The translations under genes were made by a program, and so were the position numbers. Shown piece after piece: positions 20,682 through 33,776 of a stretch of DNA of 64,000 nucleotides; the stretch's first letter is position 1; each line of letters begins with the position of its first letter. The notes below the pieces were generated by a model that was not told the origin of the DNA, searched no databases, and worked only from the letters and a program-made list of their open reading frames with translations. Source of the DNA: Caballeronia grimmiae. Lineage in GTDB: Bacteria > Pseudomonadota > Gammaproteobacteria > Burkholderiales > Burkholderiaceae. Location of the stretch: contig NZ_JFHE01000027.1 of the NCBI RefSeq assembly GCF_000698555.1, forward strand, positions 1 to 64,000. Reading direction: 5' to 3'.

Positions 20682-21689
20682 ATGACGAAGCTATCGGTCC
20701 TCGATCAAACGCCGGTCATCCACGGCCACACGGCTGCGGATGCGATCGCGGCCACGCTCGATCTCGCGCAGCTCGCCGATGATCTCGGCTACACGCGCTA
20801 CTGGTGCGCGGAGCATCACGGCCTCTACGGCGTCTCGAACCCGTGCCCGGAAGTGATGCTCGCGCGCATCGGCAGTCTGACGAAGCGCGTCCGCATCGGC
20901 TCGGGCGGCGTCATGCTGCCGTACTACAGTCCGTTCAAGGTGGCCGAGCAGTTTCTGATGCTCGAAGCGCTGTTCCCGAATCGCGTCGATCTCGGCGTCG
21001 GCCGGGCGCCGGGCGGCGACATGCGGACCGCGCAGGCGGTCGCTTCGGGCTCCTACAATCGCGGCGACATCTTTCCGCAGCAGGTCGCGGAACTGATTGC
21101 GCTTTTCAGCGGCAACATCCCCGAGGATTCCCTCGCCAAAGGCGTGCTGCTGCAACCGCAGATCGACACGCGCCCCGAACTCTGGATGCTCGGCTCGAGC
21201 GACTTCGGCGGCCTGCTGGCCGCGCAGCTCGGCATACGCTACGCGTTCGCGCATTTCATCAACGCGCAGTATGGGCATCGGGTGGCGGAGGCGTATCGCG
21301 AGCGTTTCACCGCCGGGCATGAGCAGATGCCGTATCTCGCGGCGGCTGTCTTCGTCATTTGCGCTGATACGGACAAGGAAGCCGAAGCGCTCGAACGCGC
21401 GGTCGATCTGCGCCGCGTGCAAATGGCTTACGGCCTGAATCAGCCGATACCGTCGACCGCGCAAGGCATCTCGCAGGTCTACGGCGAGCGCGAACTCGCC
21501 GTGATCGCGCAGGAAAAAGCACGCAGCATCATCGGCACGCCTGAGCGTGTGACCGACAAGCTGCATGCGCTGCAGGAACAATTCAACGCCGACGAGCTTA
21601 TCGTCCTGACGGTCGCCGGCAGCTACGCCGCGCGCACGCGGTCCTATCAACTTCTGGCCGACGCGTTCGCGCTCGGCCGTTCAGCCTGA
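20682..21689 (+). CDS. Luciferase-like flavin-dependent oxidoreductase (YhbW-type)
   Basis: A 335-residue member of the LLM class flavin monooxygenases, probably cytoplasmic and FMN/FMNH2-dependent. Features are [15 protein letters not shown] near residue 40, [20 protein letters not shown], and [20 protein letters not shown]. It resembles E. coli YhbW; the substrate is unknown. It starts 3 bases after the coaBC stop and ends 2 bases before dut, so it is embedded in this transcript, but nothing ties its chemistry to CoA or dUTP metabolism. Confidence 0.88.
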   Translation: MTKLSVLDQTPVIHGHTAADAIAATLDLAQLADDLGYTRYWCAEHHGLYGVSNPCPEVMLARIGSLTKRVRIGSGGVMLPYYSPFKVAEQFLMLEALFPNRVDLGVGRAPGGDMRTAQAVASGSYNRGDIFPQQVAELIALFSGNIPEDSLAKGVLLQPQIDTRPELWMLGSSDFGGLLAAQLGIRYAFAHFINAQYGHRVAEAYRERFTAGHEQMPYLAAAVFVICADTDKEAEALERAVDLRRVQMAYGLNQPIPSTAQGISQVYGERELAVIAQEKARSIIGTPERVTDKLHALQEQFNADELIVLTVAGSYAARTRSYQLLADAFALGRSA

Positions 21690-21691
21690 CC

Positions 21692-22138
21692 ATGAAACTC
21701 GACGTCAAAATTCTCGACGCGCGCATGCGCGACTTCATGCCCGCCTACGCGACACCCGGCAGCGCGGGCCTCGACCTTCGCGCGTGTCTCGACGCGCCGC
21801 TCATGATCGAACCGCATCAGACGGTGCTAGTGCCGACCGGTCTTGCCATCCATCTCGCCGATCCCGGCTATGCCGCGCTCATTCTTCCGCGCTCGGGCCT
21901 CGGTCACAAGCACGGCATCGTGCTGGGCAATCTCGTCGGTTTGATCGATTCGGATTACCAGGGCCAGTTGATGGTCTCGACGTGGAATCGCGGCGATACC
22001 GCGTTCACGCTGAACCCGATGGAGCGGCTCGCGCAACTCGTGATCGTCCCGGTGGTGCAGGCCGAGTTCAATATCGTCGACGACTTCGAAGTGAGCGAAC
22101 GCGGCGCGGGCGGATTCGGGAGCACGGGCAAGCACTGA
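21692..22138 (+). CDS. dut: dUTP diphosphatase
   Basis: Hydrolyses dUTP to dUMP, keeping uracil out of DNA. It is 148 residues with all five trimeric dUTPase motifs: [45 protein letters not shown] and the C-terminal [12 protein letters not shown]. The coaBC-dut linkage is common in proteobacteria; here the LLM gene lies between them. Confidence 0.98.
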   Translation: MKLDVKILDARMRDFMPAYATPGSAGLDLRACLDAPLMIEPHQTVLVPTGLAIHLADPGYAALILPRSGLGHKHGIVLGNLVGLIDSDYQGQLMVSTWNRGDTAFTLNPMERLAQLVIVPVVQAEFNIVDDFEVSERGAGGFGSTGKH

Positions 22139-22162
22139 GCTTTACCTTGCTCAACGCGAAAA

Positions 22163-22192
22163 AAAACGGCGCGGTGGAAACCGCGCCGTTTT
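22163..22192. terminator. Bidirectional terminator between dut and clpA
   Basis: A 13-base perfect stem, AAAACGGCGCGGT with ACCGCGCCGTTTT, around GGAA. It is flanked by A-runs on the left and T-runs on the right, so it can end both the dut and the clpA transcripts. Confidence 0.92.
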
Positions 22193-22210
22193 TGCTTCTG
22201 TCTGCCGCAA

Positions 22211-24510
<2,300 letters not shown>

Positions 24511-24514
<4 letters not shown>

Positions 24515-24825
24515 GCTTCCTCCATCACGCACTGCAGCGGATGCCCCGCCTGCCGTGCATGGCTAACGACTTGCTCAACTTTGGTCGACGCAATGTCCCG
24601 CGTGTAGACCCCACAAACTCCCCTGCCCTCGCGATGAACCTTCAGCATGATCTGCGTCGCAGTCTCACGATCTTTATTAAAGTATTCCTGCACGATCATC
24701 ACGACGAATTCCATCGGCGTGAAGTCGTCATTCAGCAGCACCACTTTGTACATCGCCGGCTTCTTGAGCTTCTGCTCCTGCCGCTCGAGTACCGTGCCAT
24801 CCTGCTTGTTGGGATTAATCGCCAT
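24511..24825 (-). CDS. clpS: ClpS adaptor protein
   Basis: A 104-residue adaptor that delivers N-degron substrates to ClpAP. The core [20 protein letters not shown] holds the conserved substrate-pocket residues, and [17 protein letters not shown] the ClpA-contact region. It is coupled to clpA by ATGA. No Shine-Dalgarno sequence precedes its ATG, and the promoter lies so close that the message may start at the A of the ATG. Confidence 0.96.
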
Positions 24826-24831
24826 ACACCC

Positions 24832-24859
24832 ATTCTAAACAACACGGGCGCTCTCGCAA
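24832..24859 (-). promoter_or_regulatory. clpS-clpA promoter, possibly leaderless
   Basis: On the minus strand TTGCGA (24859-24854) and TAGAAT (24837-24832) are spaced by 16 bases. Only six bases separate the -10 from the clpS ATG, so initiation 7 bases after the -10 would give an mRNA with no 5' leader. The 515-base gap 24826-25340 holds this promoter, the csp promoter and the csp leader; I see no convincing gene in it. Confidence 0.6.
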
Positions 24860-25170
24860 TTGCCGCTCCAGCACCGGCCAAAAACCGGAAAGGGTTACTG
24901 AAACGCGCCTTGCGCAGCTACCGTCCATCGAATCCCGCCGGCGCCCAGGAATCTCGGCGCGGCCCGCTTGCATCTCGTTGAAACCAGTATCGCACAGCTT
25001 CAAAAAAAACAATCGAAGACACCGTGGCGGGCCGCCGGGCGTATCACACAAGTGAGTCGATTATGCGACTTTTCAAGATGGCTTGCTTGGACGGAGGCGC
25101 ACACGCGGAGCAGGAATTACCCTACGAATGCGTTCTCTGCAACGAGCATAAGCTCTATCCCAAAAAAATC

Positions 25171-25199
25171 TTGACACTCGATTTAAGAGATTCAACAAT
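25171..25199 (+). promoter_or_regulatory. Cold-shock gene promoter
   Basis: TTGACA (perfect -35, 25171-25176), 17 bases, then AACAAT (25194-25199). It predicts a start near 25206 and a leader of about 135 bases before the csp ATG, similar in scale to the long leaders known for cspA-type genes. Confidence 0.65.
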
Positions 25200-25210
25200 C
25201 AAACTGGCAC

Positions 25211-25238
25211 TTTTTTCCGGGGGCCTCCGGGCAAAAAA
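25211..25238 (+). other. Hairpin at the 5' end of the csp leader
   Basis: TTTTTT-CCGG (25211-25220) pairs with CCGG (25227-25230) and AAAAAA (25233-25238), with a GC bulge and a 6-base loop. It would sit at the very 5' end of the predicted csp mRNA. Cold-responsive structure is a possibility, not shown. Confidence 0.45.
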
Positions 25239-25340
25239 GGCCGAGGTGAGCTAGTGAGGAGGGGCGGTTGGCTTGTGGGGTGGGCCGTCGAGCTTTTCAA
25301 ACGTGCTCGGGTTGCGACGAGAGTTAGAGGGGAAGTACGA

Positions 25341-25547
25341 ATGTCTACTGGTACGGTCAAGTGGTTCAACGACGCGAAAGGCTACGGATTCATCACGCCC
25401 GATGAAGGCGGCGAGGATCTGTTCGCACATTTCTCGGCGATTCAAATGAACGGTTTCAAGACGCTCAAGGAAGGCCAGAAGGTTTCTTTCGAGATCGTCC
25501 AGGGACCGAAGGGCAAACAGGCATCGAATATTCAGGACGCTGCCTGA
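25341..25547 (+). CDS. Cold-shock protein (CspA family)
   Basis: A 68-residue single cold-shock domain, an RNA/single-stranded-DNA chaperone. It has RNP1 KGYGFI and RNP2 DLFAHFSAI, starting [10 protein letters not shown]. The ATG at 25341 follows AGAGGGGAAG; the frame extends 29 codons upstream but that sequence is leader, not domain. It has its own promoter and terminator, so it is monocistronic. Confidence 0.96.
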   Translation: MSTGTVKWFNDAKGYGFITPDEGGEDLFAHFSAIQMNGFKTLKEGQKVSFEIVQGPKGKQASNIQDAA

Positions 25548-25571
25548 CCGTTCGGATGCATTTGCCTCGTG

Positions 25572-25599
25572 AAACCCGGCCTCCGTGCCGGGTTTTTTT
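25572..25599 (+). terminator. Terminator after csp
   Basis: AAACCCGGC and GCCGGGTTT form a 9-base stem with a 6-base loop followed by a run of T, 25 bases past the csp stop. Confidence 0.92.
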
Positions 25600-25640
25600 C
25601 ATCCGTTGCCAGATCCCGGCACTCGGAGAATGCGGCCGAC

Positions 25641-25674
25641 AAAAAACCCCGAAAGGCCTAAACCGTTCGGGGTT
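25641..25674 (-). terminator. Terminator after icd
   Basis: On the minus strand AACCCCGAA and TTCGGGGTT pair around a 12-base loop, followed by TTTTTT. It lies about 25 bases past the icd stop. Confidence 0.85.
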
Positions 25675-25697
25675 ATTCGGGAATCGAGCCGTGCCGC

Positions 25698-26954
25698 TTA
25701 CATATTCTCGATCATCACCTCGCCGAACGCCGAACACGACACTTGCGTCGCGCCTTCCATCAGCCGCGCAAAGTCGTAAGTCACGCGTTTCGACAGAATA
25801 GACCGCTCCATCGACGCAATGATGCGATCCGCCGCCTCGGTCCAGCCCATATGGCGCAGCATCATTTCGGCGGAGAGAATTTCGGAACCGGGGTTCACGT
25901 AATCCTTGCCGGCATACTTCGGCGCGGTGCCGTGCGTCGCTTCGAACATCGCGACGGAATCCGACATGTTCGCGCCCGGCGCAATGCCGATGCCGCCCAC
26001 TTGCGCCGCGAGCGCATCCGAGATGTAGTCGCCGTTCAGGTTGAGCGTGGCGATGACGTCGTATTCGGCGGGACGCAGCAGGATTTGCTGCAGGAACGCA
26101 TCGGCGATGACGTCCTTCACCACCACTTCCGCGCCCGTCTTCGGATGTTTCACCTTCATCCACGGGCCGCCGTCGATCAGTTCCGCGCCGAACTCCTTCT
26201 GAGCGAGCGCGTAGCCGTAGTCGCGGAACGCGCCTTCGGTGTACTTCATGATGTTGCCCTTGTGCACGAGCGTCACCGAGCGCCGGTTGTTGTCGAGCGC
26301 GTACTGGATTGCCTTGCGCACGAGCCGCTCAGTACCCTCGCGCGACACCGGCTTGATGCCAATCCCCGACGACTCCGGAAAGCGAATCTTCGTCACGCCC
26401 ATTTCGTCGCGCAGGAAGGCGATGACCTTCTTCGCCTCGGCGGACTCCGCCGGCCACTCGATTCCCGCGTAGATGTCTTCCGAGTTCTCGCGGAAGATCA
26501 CCATGTTCACCTTGTCCGGCTCGCGCAGCGGCGAAGGCACGCCCTTGAAGTACCGCACCGGGCGCAGGCAGACATATAGATCAAGTTGCTGACGAAGGGC
26601 GACATTCAGCGACCGGATGCCGCCGCCGACCGGCGTGGTCAGCGGTCCCTTGATCGACACGATGTATTCCTTCACGACATCGAGCGTCTCGTCGGGCAGC
26701 CAGACGTCCGGCCCGTAGACGCGCGTCGCCTTCTCGCCCGCGTAGATCTCCATCCAGCGGATTTTGCGCTTGCCGCCATAGGCTTTCTCGACTGCCGCAT
26801 CGACCACCTTGATCATGACGGGCGTGATGTCGACGCCCGTGCCATCGCCCTCGATATAAGGGATGATCGGCTGATCCGGCACGTTGAGCGAGAAATCCGC
26901 GTTGACGGTGATCTTTTCACCGTCCGCCGGCACGTTGATGTGCTGATACGGCAT
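25698..26954 (-). CDS. icd: NADP-dependent isocitrate dehydrogenase
   Basis: TCA-cycle enzyme, 418 residues from the ATG at 26954 ([20 protein letters not shown]). It matches the E. coli Icd type: [17 protein letters not shown], the phosphorylatable-serine loop [34 protein letters not shown], and the cofactor region [17 protein letters not shown]. The lysine-tyrosine pair in the last motif fits NADP specificity. The frame stays open for 79 codons upstream, but that part is not homologous. Confidence 0.96.
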   Translation of the reverse strand: MPYQHINVPADGEKITVNADFSLNVPDQPIIPYIEGDGTGVDITPVMIKVVDAAVEKAYGGKRKIRWMEIYAGEKATRVYGPDVWLPDETLDVVKEYIVSIKGPLTTPVGGGIRSLNVALRQQLDLYVCLRPVRYFKGVPSPLREPDKVNMVIFRENSEDIYAGIEWPAESAEAKKVIAFLRDEMGVTKIRFPESSGIGIKPVSREGTERLVRKAIQYALDNNRRSVTLVHKGNIMKYTEGAFRDYGYALAQKEFGAELIDGGPWMKVKHPKTGAEVVVKDVIADAFLQQILLRPAEYDVIATLNLNGDYISDALAAQVGGIGIAPGANMSDSVAMFEATHGTAPKYAGKDYVNPGSEILSAEMMLRHMGWTEAADRIIASMERSILSKRVTYDFARLMEGATQVSCSAFGEVMIENM

Positions 26955-27117
26955 GGTCGACTCCAGAGAAGGTCGGGCTCTAATGGAAAGCTGGCGGGAT
27001 ACAGCGAAACGGCCGGGCGCCGTCCGCAGGGATGGCCAGAACATCATTCTATGCCGCACATGCCGGCAATCACGCGCTACCGAAGCGAAGGCGGTTCGCG
27101 GATCATTATGCATTAAG

Positions 27118-27732
27118 ATGCCGCTCCGACCGTCCTCGCGCCTGCCCTGCCCTCCGATGCCGCTCATCGCTCTCAACAAACCCTTCGGCACGATCTGCCA
27201 GTTCTCGGCGCACGAGACGCGGCCGTCGCTCGGCGACTGGGTGAAGACGCCGGGCGTCTACCCCGCGGGCCGCCTCGACGCCGACAGCGAAGGGCTGCTC
27301 CTTCTCACCGACGACGGCGCTTTGCAGGCGCGTATTGCGGAGCCGCGTCATAAGCTCGTGAAGCGCTATTGGGCCCAAGTCGAAGGCGCACCCGGCGACG
27401 ACGCCCTCGCGCATCTCGCGAAAGGCGTCGATCTCGGCGATTACGTGACGCGGCCGTGCCGCACCGCATTCGTCGCCGACGCGCGCATCGAAGCGCTATG
27501 GCCGCGCAATCCGCCGATCCGGTATCGCGCCGCCATCCCGACGACATGGATCGAGCTTGCGATCACCGAAGGCAAGAACCGGCAGGTCAGGCGCATGACG
27601 GCCGCGGTCGGCTTTCCGACGCTGCGGCTCGTGCGCGTGGCGATCGGCGCCCTCGATGTCTTCACACTCGGACTTGCGCCCGGCGAAACCGTCGAAGTGC
27701 CGGCACGATCGCCGTGGCAGCGTACCGGTTGA
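27118..27732 (+). CDS. rluE: 23S rRNA pseudouridine synthase, RluE type
   Basis: An RsuA/RluB/E/F-family synthase without an S4 domain, about 204 residues. [18 protein letters not shown] and the catalytic-aspartate motif [19 protein letters not shown] match E. coli RluE closely, followed by KRYWAQVEG and [19 protein letters not shown]. The start may be the ATG at 27118 or the one at 27157; neither has a strong ribosome-binding site. It is divergent from icd and ends at its own terminator. Confidence 0.9.
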   Translation: MPLRPSSRLPCPPMPLIALNKPFGTICQFSAHETRPSLGDWVKTPGVYPAGRLDADSEGLLLLTDDGALQARIAEPRHKLVKRYWAQVEGAPGDDALAHLAKGVDLGDYVTRPCRTAFVADARIEALWPRNPPIRYRAAIPTTWIELAITEGKNRQVRRMTAAVGFPTLRLVRVAIGALDVFTLGLAPGETVEVPARSPWQRTG

Positions 27733-27744
27733 ATGACGTTCGCG

Positions 27745-27771
27745 AACGCCGATTTTTATCGGCGTTTTTTT
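27745..27771 (+). terminator. Terminator after rluE
   Basis: AACGCCGAT and ATCGGCGTT form a 9-base stem with a TTTT loop and a T-run, 12 bases past the stop. Confidence 0.92.
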
Positions 27772-27976
27772 CACGGCGATGACATCGAACAATGACAAGC
27801 CGCTTGCAGTGCGAACTTTTTTTTCATTCTCCGCGCGATTCTCGTGAAAAAGACGTCAACCGACCTTTTGCACCACGCGTTAAGCGCCACAGATGCCGTG
27901 CAAAGCTATCCGGCATGAACGAATCAAGCTTTCGATTACCTGTGTGCTCCAGGCTATTTGAAAGAAAAGGCGTTCA

Positions 27977-28012
27977 CAGCCGTATCGAGTTTCTTTTGTC
28001 GATACGACTGTC
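27977..28012. repeat. Inverted repeat upstream of the Asr-like gene
   Basis: ACAG-CC-GTATCGA pairs with TCGATAC-GA-CTGT, giving a 7-base plus 4-base stem with a small internal loop and a 10-base loop. It lies about 85 bases before the small secreted-protein gene and could be an operator or a leader stem. The 364-base gap 27733-28096 holds this and the rluE terminator; otherwise I see nothing definite in it. Confidence 0.45.
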
Positions 28013-28096
28013 AACCGAAAGGTGGATGGCTCGTTTACCGACATGACTCAATGACCGGGTCGTTTGGTTAATCAAACTCAAGCTGAGGATTCACAA

Positions 28097-28312
28097 ATGA
28101 ACAAACTGATCGCTGCTCTCGTCGCTGGCCTGTTCGCAACGGCTGCATTCGCACAAGCTTCGGCTCCGGAAGCTGCTGCTCCGGCAGCTGCTTCGACTGC
28201 TGCTCCGGCAAAGGCACACAAGTCGACGAAGAAGCACGCACACAAGGCTTCGCACAAGAAGTCGCACAAGGCTGCCGCTTCGGCGCCGGAAGCTGCTTCC
28301 GCAGCACAGTAA
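28097..28312 (+). CDS. Small Ala/Lys/His-rich secreted protein (Asr-like)
   Basis: A 71-residue protein. The start MNKLIAALVAGLFATAAFA is a clear Sec signal peptide, probably cut before QASAPEAA. The mature part is an Ala/Pro stretch, then a basic segment of lysine, histidine, serine and alanine (KAHKSTKKHAHKASHKKSHK), then an Ala-rich tail. It has no cysteine and no fold I recognise. Composition and layout recall the E. coli acid-shock protein Asr, but this may be convergent low complexity. GAGGA precedes the ATG at 28097. It is monocistronic, with inverted repeats before it and a strong terminator after. Confidence 0.8.
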   Translation: MNKLIAALVAGLFATAAFAQASAPEAAAPAAASTAAPAKAHKSTKKHAHKASHKKSHKAAASAPEAASAAQ

Positions 28313-28325
28313 GTTTGTTGTAAGA

Positions 28326-28361
28326 GGCGGTAAAGCGAAGTCAACAACGAGCATTACCGCC
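28326..28361 (+). repeat. Hairpin in the 3' region of the Asr-like gene
   Basis: GGCGGTAA (28326-28333) pairs with TTACCGCC (28354-28361) around a 20-base loop. The right arm can alternatively pair within GCCGC-TT-GCGGC (28359-28370). The two structures are mutually exclusive and sit just before the terminator. Confidence 0.5.
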
Positions 28362-28373
28362 GCTTGCGGCGTT

Positions 28374-28412
28374 AAAGGGCAGATCGCCGAAAGGCATCTG
28401 CCCTTTTGTTTT
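28374..28412 (+). terminator. Terminator after the Asr-like gene
   Basis: AAAGGGCAGAT and ATCTGCCCTTT form an 11-base perfect stem with an 11-base loop, followed by TTTTGTTTT. Confidence 0.93.
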
Positions 28413-28503
28413 GCGTTCGTTTTGTATCCTCGTCCTCGCTTCAAGTAACATGCGCGGGCCTGCTGGTTATCCGGCGCGACGACTGATTTCAAAGGAGCAT
28501 CGT

Positions 28504-29052
28504 GTGAATTCGCTATTGCTTTTGCTGCGTGCCTTGCGCTTTTCATTCACATCGGCCAAGGCTGCGCGGCGCTTGACGATTATCAACGCAACGCGCGCCT
28601 TTCTCATTGCGATGCTGCTGCCGCTCGCATCGATCACGCTGGCCGAAGCGCAGACCCTGCCGCCCGGCGCGAAACAGCCGTCCGACTTTCCTCGCGCGAA
28701 ACTCACCGCCGGGATGTACGTGATCGACGCCGCAGTCGCCGCGAACGACGCCGACCGCGAGCAAGGACTCATGTACCGCACGAAGCTCGGCGCGAACGAA
28801 GGCATGCTCTTCGTGTTCAACGAGAACGCCGTGCACTGCTTCTGGATGAAGAACACGCTGATTCCGCTGTCGATCGCGTTTATCCGCGCGGACGGCACGA
28901 TCACCGACATCGACGAGATGCAGGCAGAGACCGAGAACAATCATTGCCCGCGCAATAACGGCGTCTATGCGCTCGAAATGCCGAAGGGCTGGTTCGCGGC
29001 CAAGGGCATCAAGCCGGGCGTGAAGATCAAGGGATTGCCGGGCGCTCAGTGA
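28504..29052 (+). CDS. DUF192 family exported protein
   Basis: A 182-residue protein with a hydrophobic signal or anchor around residues 25-45 (AFLIAMLLPLASITLAEAQT) and a DUF192 domain after it. Domain signs are EQGLMYRTKLGANEGMLFVF, HCFWMKNTLIPLSIAFI and YALEMPKGWFAAKGI. The function of this family is unknown; it is usually periplasmic or membrane-attached. The start is taken as GTG 28504 because AAAGGAG lies 6 bases upstream; the frame is open further back without support. It has its own terminator. Confidence 0.88.
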   Translation: MNSLLLLLRALRFSFTSAKAARRLTIINATRAFLIAMLLPLASITLAEAQTLPPGAKQPSDFPRAKLTAGMYVIDAAVAANDADREQGLMYRTKLGANEGMLFVFNENAVHCFWMKNTLIPLSIAFIRADGTITDIDEMQAETENNHCPRNNGVYALEMPKGWFAAKGIKPGVKIKGLPGAQ

Positions 29053-29081
29053 GCCTGGCCTGAACGGTCGGCCAATGTCCC

Positions 29082-29110
29082 AAAGCGCGTTTCCCGACGC
29101 GCTTTTTTTT
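29082..29110 (+). terminator. Terminator after the DUF192 gene
   Basis: AAAGCGCGT and ACGCGCTTT form a 9-base stem with a 6-base loop, followed by a T-run of eight. Confidence 0.92.
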
Positions 29111-29187
29111 CGCCTGCACGCCCCGCCGCCCGAAGTGGGCCGCCCTTTGCGTCGAGCTGGCAAGATTCCTGCAAAGAGATTGTCGAC

Positions 29188-29211
29188 GCGCTATCCTAAA
29201 AAGGTTAGCGC
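29188..29211. repeat. Inverted repeat upstream of fusA
   Basis: GCGCTATCCT and AGGTTAGCGC pair at 9 of 10 positions around AAAA, about 90 bases before the fusA start. It could be an operator or a leader stem. Confidence 0.5.
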
Positions 29212-29299
29212 GATGCTGCCCCCACTGTTCGGCGGCCGCCGCGTGGCGCGGCGCACGACCTGCGCCGCGCCGCCATGACATCTTCCACAGGAGGTTCAC

Positions 29300-31405
<2,106 letters not shown>

Positions 31406-31443
31406 TCGCGGCTCGCCGTTGTGACATTCGCGTGTAATATCGG

Positions 31444-31488
31444 AAGTCCGTTGCTCGCTCGTGTTGGTGGCGGCAACGGACTTTTTTT
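31444..31488 (+). terminator. Terminator after fusA
   Basis: AAGTCCGTTGC and GCAACGGACTT form an 11-base perfect stem with an 18-base loop and a run of seven T. Confidence 0.88.
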
Positions 31489-31507
31489 GTCCACGGACGC
31501 AAAGACC

Positions 31508-31987
31508 ATGAGCGACGCACATCACATCGATTGGCGCGAAAACGGCGTCAAGGTCATCAAGGGCGATCAGCTCGACACCAACACCGCGCAGACGCCGGGC
31601 ATGCACCGCGCGGCGGCCATCAATGCTGCGCGCGTCGGCGCGCAGAAAATCTGGGCGGGAACGGTCACGATCCATCCGAACGCGAAGACCGGCGCGCACC
31701 ATCACGGCGCGCTGGAAAGCGTGATCTACATCGTCCACGGACAGGCGCGCATGCGCTGGGGCGAGCACCTCGAGTTCACCGCCGAGGCCGGACCCGGCGA
31801 TTTCATCTTCGTGCCGCCTTACGTGCCGCATCAGGAAATCAACGCGAGCACCGATGAGCCGCTGCAGTGCGTGCTCGTGCGCAGCGACAACGAAGCGGTC
31901 GTCGTCAATCTGAACATCGACGCTGTCGAGCAGCCCGAAGAAGTCTATTGGGTCGATCCTATTCACAAAGATCCGCACGCCCACTAA
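31508..31987 (+). CDS. Cupin-domain protein
   Basis: A 159-residue single-cupin protein, probably cytoplasmic. Metal-binding motif 1 is GAHHHGALESVIYIVHG and motif 2 is PGDFIFVPPYVPHQEINAS. The ATG at 31508 begins MSDAHHIDW; the frame extends upstream into the fusA terminator, so that part is excluded. The specific ligand or reaction cannot be told from the sequence. It lies just upstream of, and in the same direction as, a peptide-type ABC importer, which hints at a shared role but does not prove one. Confidence 0.85.
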   Translation: MSDAHHIDWRENGVKVIKGDQLDTNTAQTPGMHRAAAINAARVGAQKIWAGTVTIHPNAKTGAHHHGALESVIYIVHGQARMRWGEHLEFTAEAGPGDFIFVPPYVPHQEINASTDEPLQCVLVRSDNEAVVVNLNIDAVEQPEEVYWVDPIHKDPHAH

Positions 31988-32102
31988 AGCCGCATCGCGC
32001 CTGAAAACGCATGCGGCGCGTTCCTTGCTCCCGCGCCCTGACGCGCGACGCGGGTCCTTGCCTGACGAAAACGCCGGACAACAATCACACGGAACGACAC
32101 GG

Positions 32103-33764
32103 ATGAAGAAAAACTCGACCGACGCGCATCACATCGAACTCGCACGCGCGCAAGCCGGCGAACTCGGCAATCATGCGATCGACGAATTCAGGGCCGGCCG
32201 CCTCACGCGGCGCGAACTGCTGCGGCATGCGAGCGTTCTCGGCATCGCGCTGACGGCGGGCGGGCTGTTCGGCATGCCGATGGCGCGCGCGCAGGGCGCG
32301 GGCAAGCCCGGCGGCACGATCCGCGTCGCGCACATGACGCCGGCCGGCGCGGTCGATCCGCTGACCGTCACGGATGCAGCCGGTCTCGTGCTCATCAATC
32401 AGACGGGCGAATTCCTGATCGACGACGACAGCGAGACGCTCACGCTGCGTCCGGCGCTCGCGCTGTCATGGTCGTCGAACGCGACGGGCGATGTCTGGAC
32501 TTTCAAGCTGCGCCCCAACGTGAAGTTCCACGACGGCCAGCCGATGACCGCGAAGGATGTCGCCGCGACCTTTAACCGCCTGGCCGATCCCGGCGCGGGG
32601 TCGGCGGCGCTGTCGGTGCTGAAGGGCGTGTTGTCGAAGAACTCGGCGAAAGCCATCGACGATCACACCGTCGAGTTCCATCTCGATGCGCCGAACGGCA
32701 ATTTTCCGTACTACGTTTCGTCGGACAACTACAACGCGGTGATCCTTCCGGCGAACTTCAGCGGATCGTACGAGAAGTCGTTCATCGGCACGGGCGCGTT
32801 CAAGCTGGAGAAGTACACGCCGAAGGTCGGCGCGTCCTTCGTGCGCAATCCCGACTACTGGGGCGACAAGGCACTGCCCGATCGCGTCAATTTCTCGTTC
32901 TACGCGGACCATCAGGCGCAGCTTCTCGCGATGCAGGGCCGCCAGGCCGACGTGATGGGCGACTTCACCGTGCAAGGCGGCGTCTCGCTGCTGACGAACC
33001 CGCAATACAAGGTGCTCGGCGCGAAGTCGAGTTCGCATCGGCAGATTCATATGCGATGCGACACCGGCGCGTTCAAGGACAAGCGCGTGCGTCAGGCGCT
33101 CGCGCTGGCGATCAATCGCGAAGTCATCGTGAAGGGGCTGTTTCGCGGACGTGCGGTCGTCGGCAACGACAGTCCGTTTGCGCCCGTCTTCCCGTCGAGC
33201 GATCTCACCGTGCCGCAGCGCAAGCTCGATATCGCGCAAGCGAAGAAGCTGATGAGCGAAGCCGGCGTCGGGAACGGCTTCGACATCACGCTCACGACCG
33301 AGAAGTACATGGAGATCCCCGATCTCGCGGTCGTCGTGCAGAACGCGGCGAAGGCGATCGGCATTCGCATCACGCTGAAGGTCGAGAGCCAGGACCTGTA
33401 TTACGGCTCGGGCACGTTCGGCAAGTCGGACTGGCTCGATTCGCCGCTCGGCATCACCGATTACGGGCATCGCGGCGTGCCGAACGTGTTCCTCAACGCG
33501 CCGCTCACGAGCGGCGGAACGTGGAATGCGGCGCACTTCAAGAACGCCGATTACGACAAGCTCGTCGCCCAGTTCGTCGCGGCGCTCGATGTCGCGTCGC
33601 AGAAGAAAGTGTCCGGGCAAATCCAGCGTCTGTTGCTCGATGAAACGCCTGTCATCATTCCGTATTTCTACGACCAGTTGATCGTCACGCGCGCCACCGT
33701 GAGCGGCGTGCGTTTCAACGCGATCTCGCAAATGTGGTTCGACCGCGCGACGGTATCGGCATAA
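32103..33764 (+). CDS. ABC transporter substrate-binding protein (SBP_bac_5 family)
   Basis: A periplasmic binding protein of the dipeptide/oligopeptide/nickel class, 553 residues. A polar N-terminal stretch of about 35 residues precedes TRRELLRHASVLGIALTAGG, a plausible twin-arginine or Sec signal, ending at MARAQ. The mature part has TFKLRPNVKFHDGQPMTAKD and IGTGAFKLEKYTP, both typical of the family. It heads an importer operon with two permeases and a double ATPase. The ligand is unknown. Confidence 0.93.
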   Translation: MKKNSTDAHHIELARAQAGELGNHAIDEFRAGRLTRRELLRHASVLGIALTAGGLFGMPMARAQGAGKPGGTIRVAHMTPAGAVDPLTVTDAAGLVLINQTGEFLIDDDSETLTLRPALALSWSSNATGDVWTFKLRPNVKFHDGQPMTAKDVAATFNRLADPGAGSAALSVLKGVLSKNSAKAIDDHTVEFHLDAPNGNFPYYVSSDNYNAVILPANFSGSYEKSFIGTGAFKLEKYTPKVGASFVRNPDYWGDKALPDRVNFSFYADHQAQLLAMQGRQADVMGDFTVQGGVSLLTNPQYKVLGAKSSSHRQIHMRCDTGAFKDKRVRQALALAINREVIVKGLFRGRAVVGNDSPFAPVFPSSDLTVPQRKLDIAQAKKLMSEAGVGNGFDITLTTEKYMEIPDLAVVVQNAAKAIGIRITLKVESQDLYYGSGTFGKSDWLDSPLGITDYGHRGVPNVFLNAPLTSGGTWNAAHFKNADYDKLVAQFVAALDVASQKKVSGQIQRLLLDETPVIIPYFYDQLIVTRATVSGVRFNAISQMWFDRATVSA

Positions 33765-33776
33765 ACGAGAGCGTCC

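Noticed and set aside
25024-25254. A 76-codon frame before csp with [13 protein letters not shown]
   Set aside because: It overlaps the csp promoter and leader hairpin and has no ribosome-binding site or recognisable family. Could be revisited with ribosome profiling.
29177-29197. TTGTCG ... TATCCT as a fusA promoter
   Set aside because: The two boxes are only 6-8 bases apart, too close for a sigma-70 promoter.
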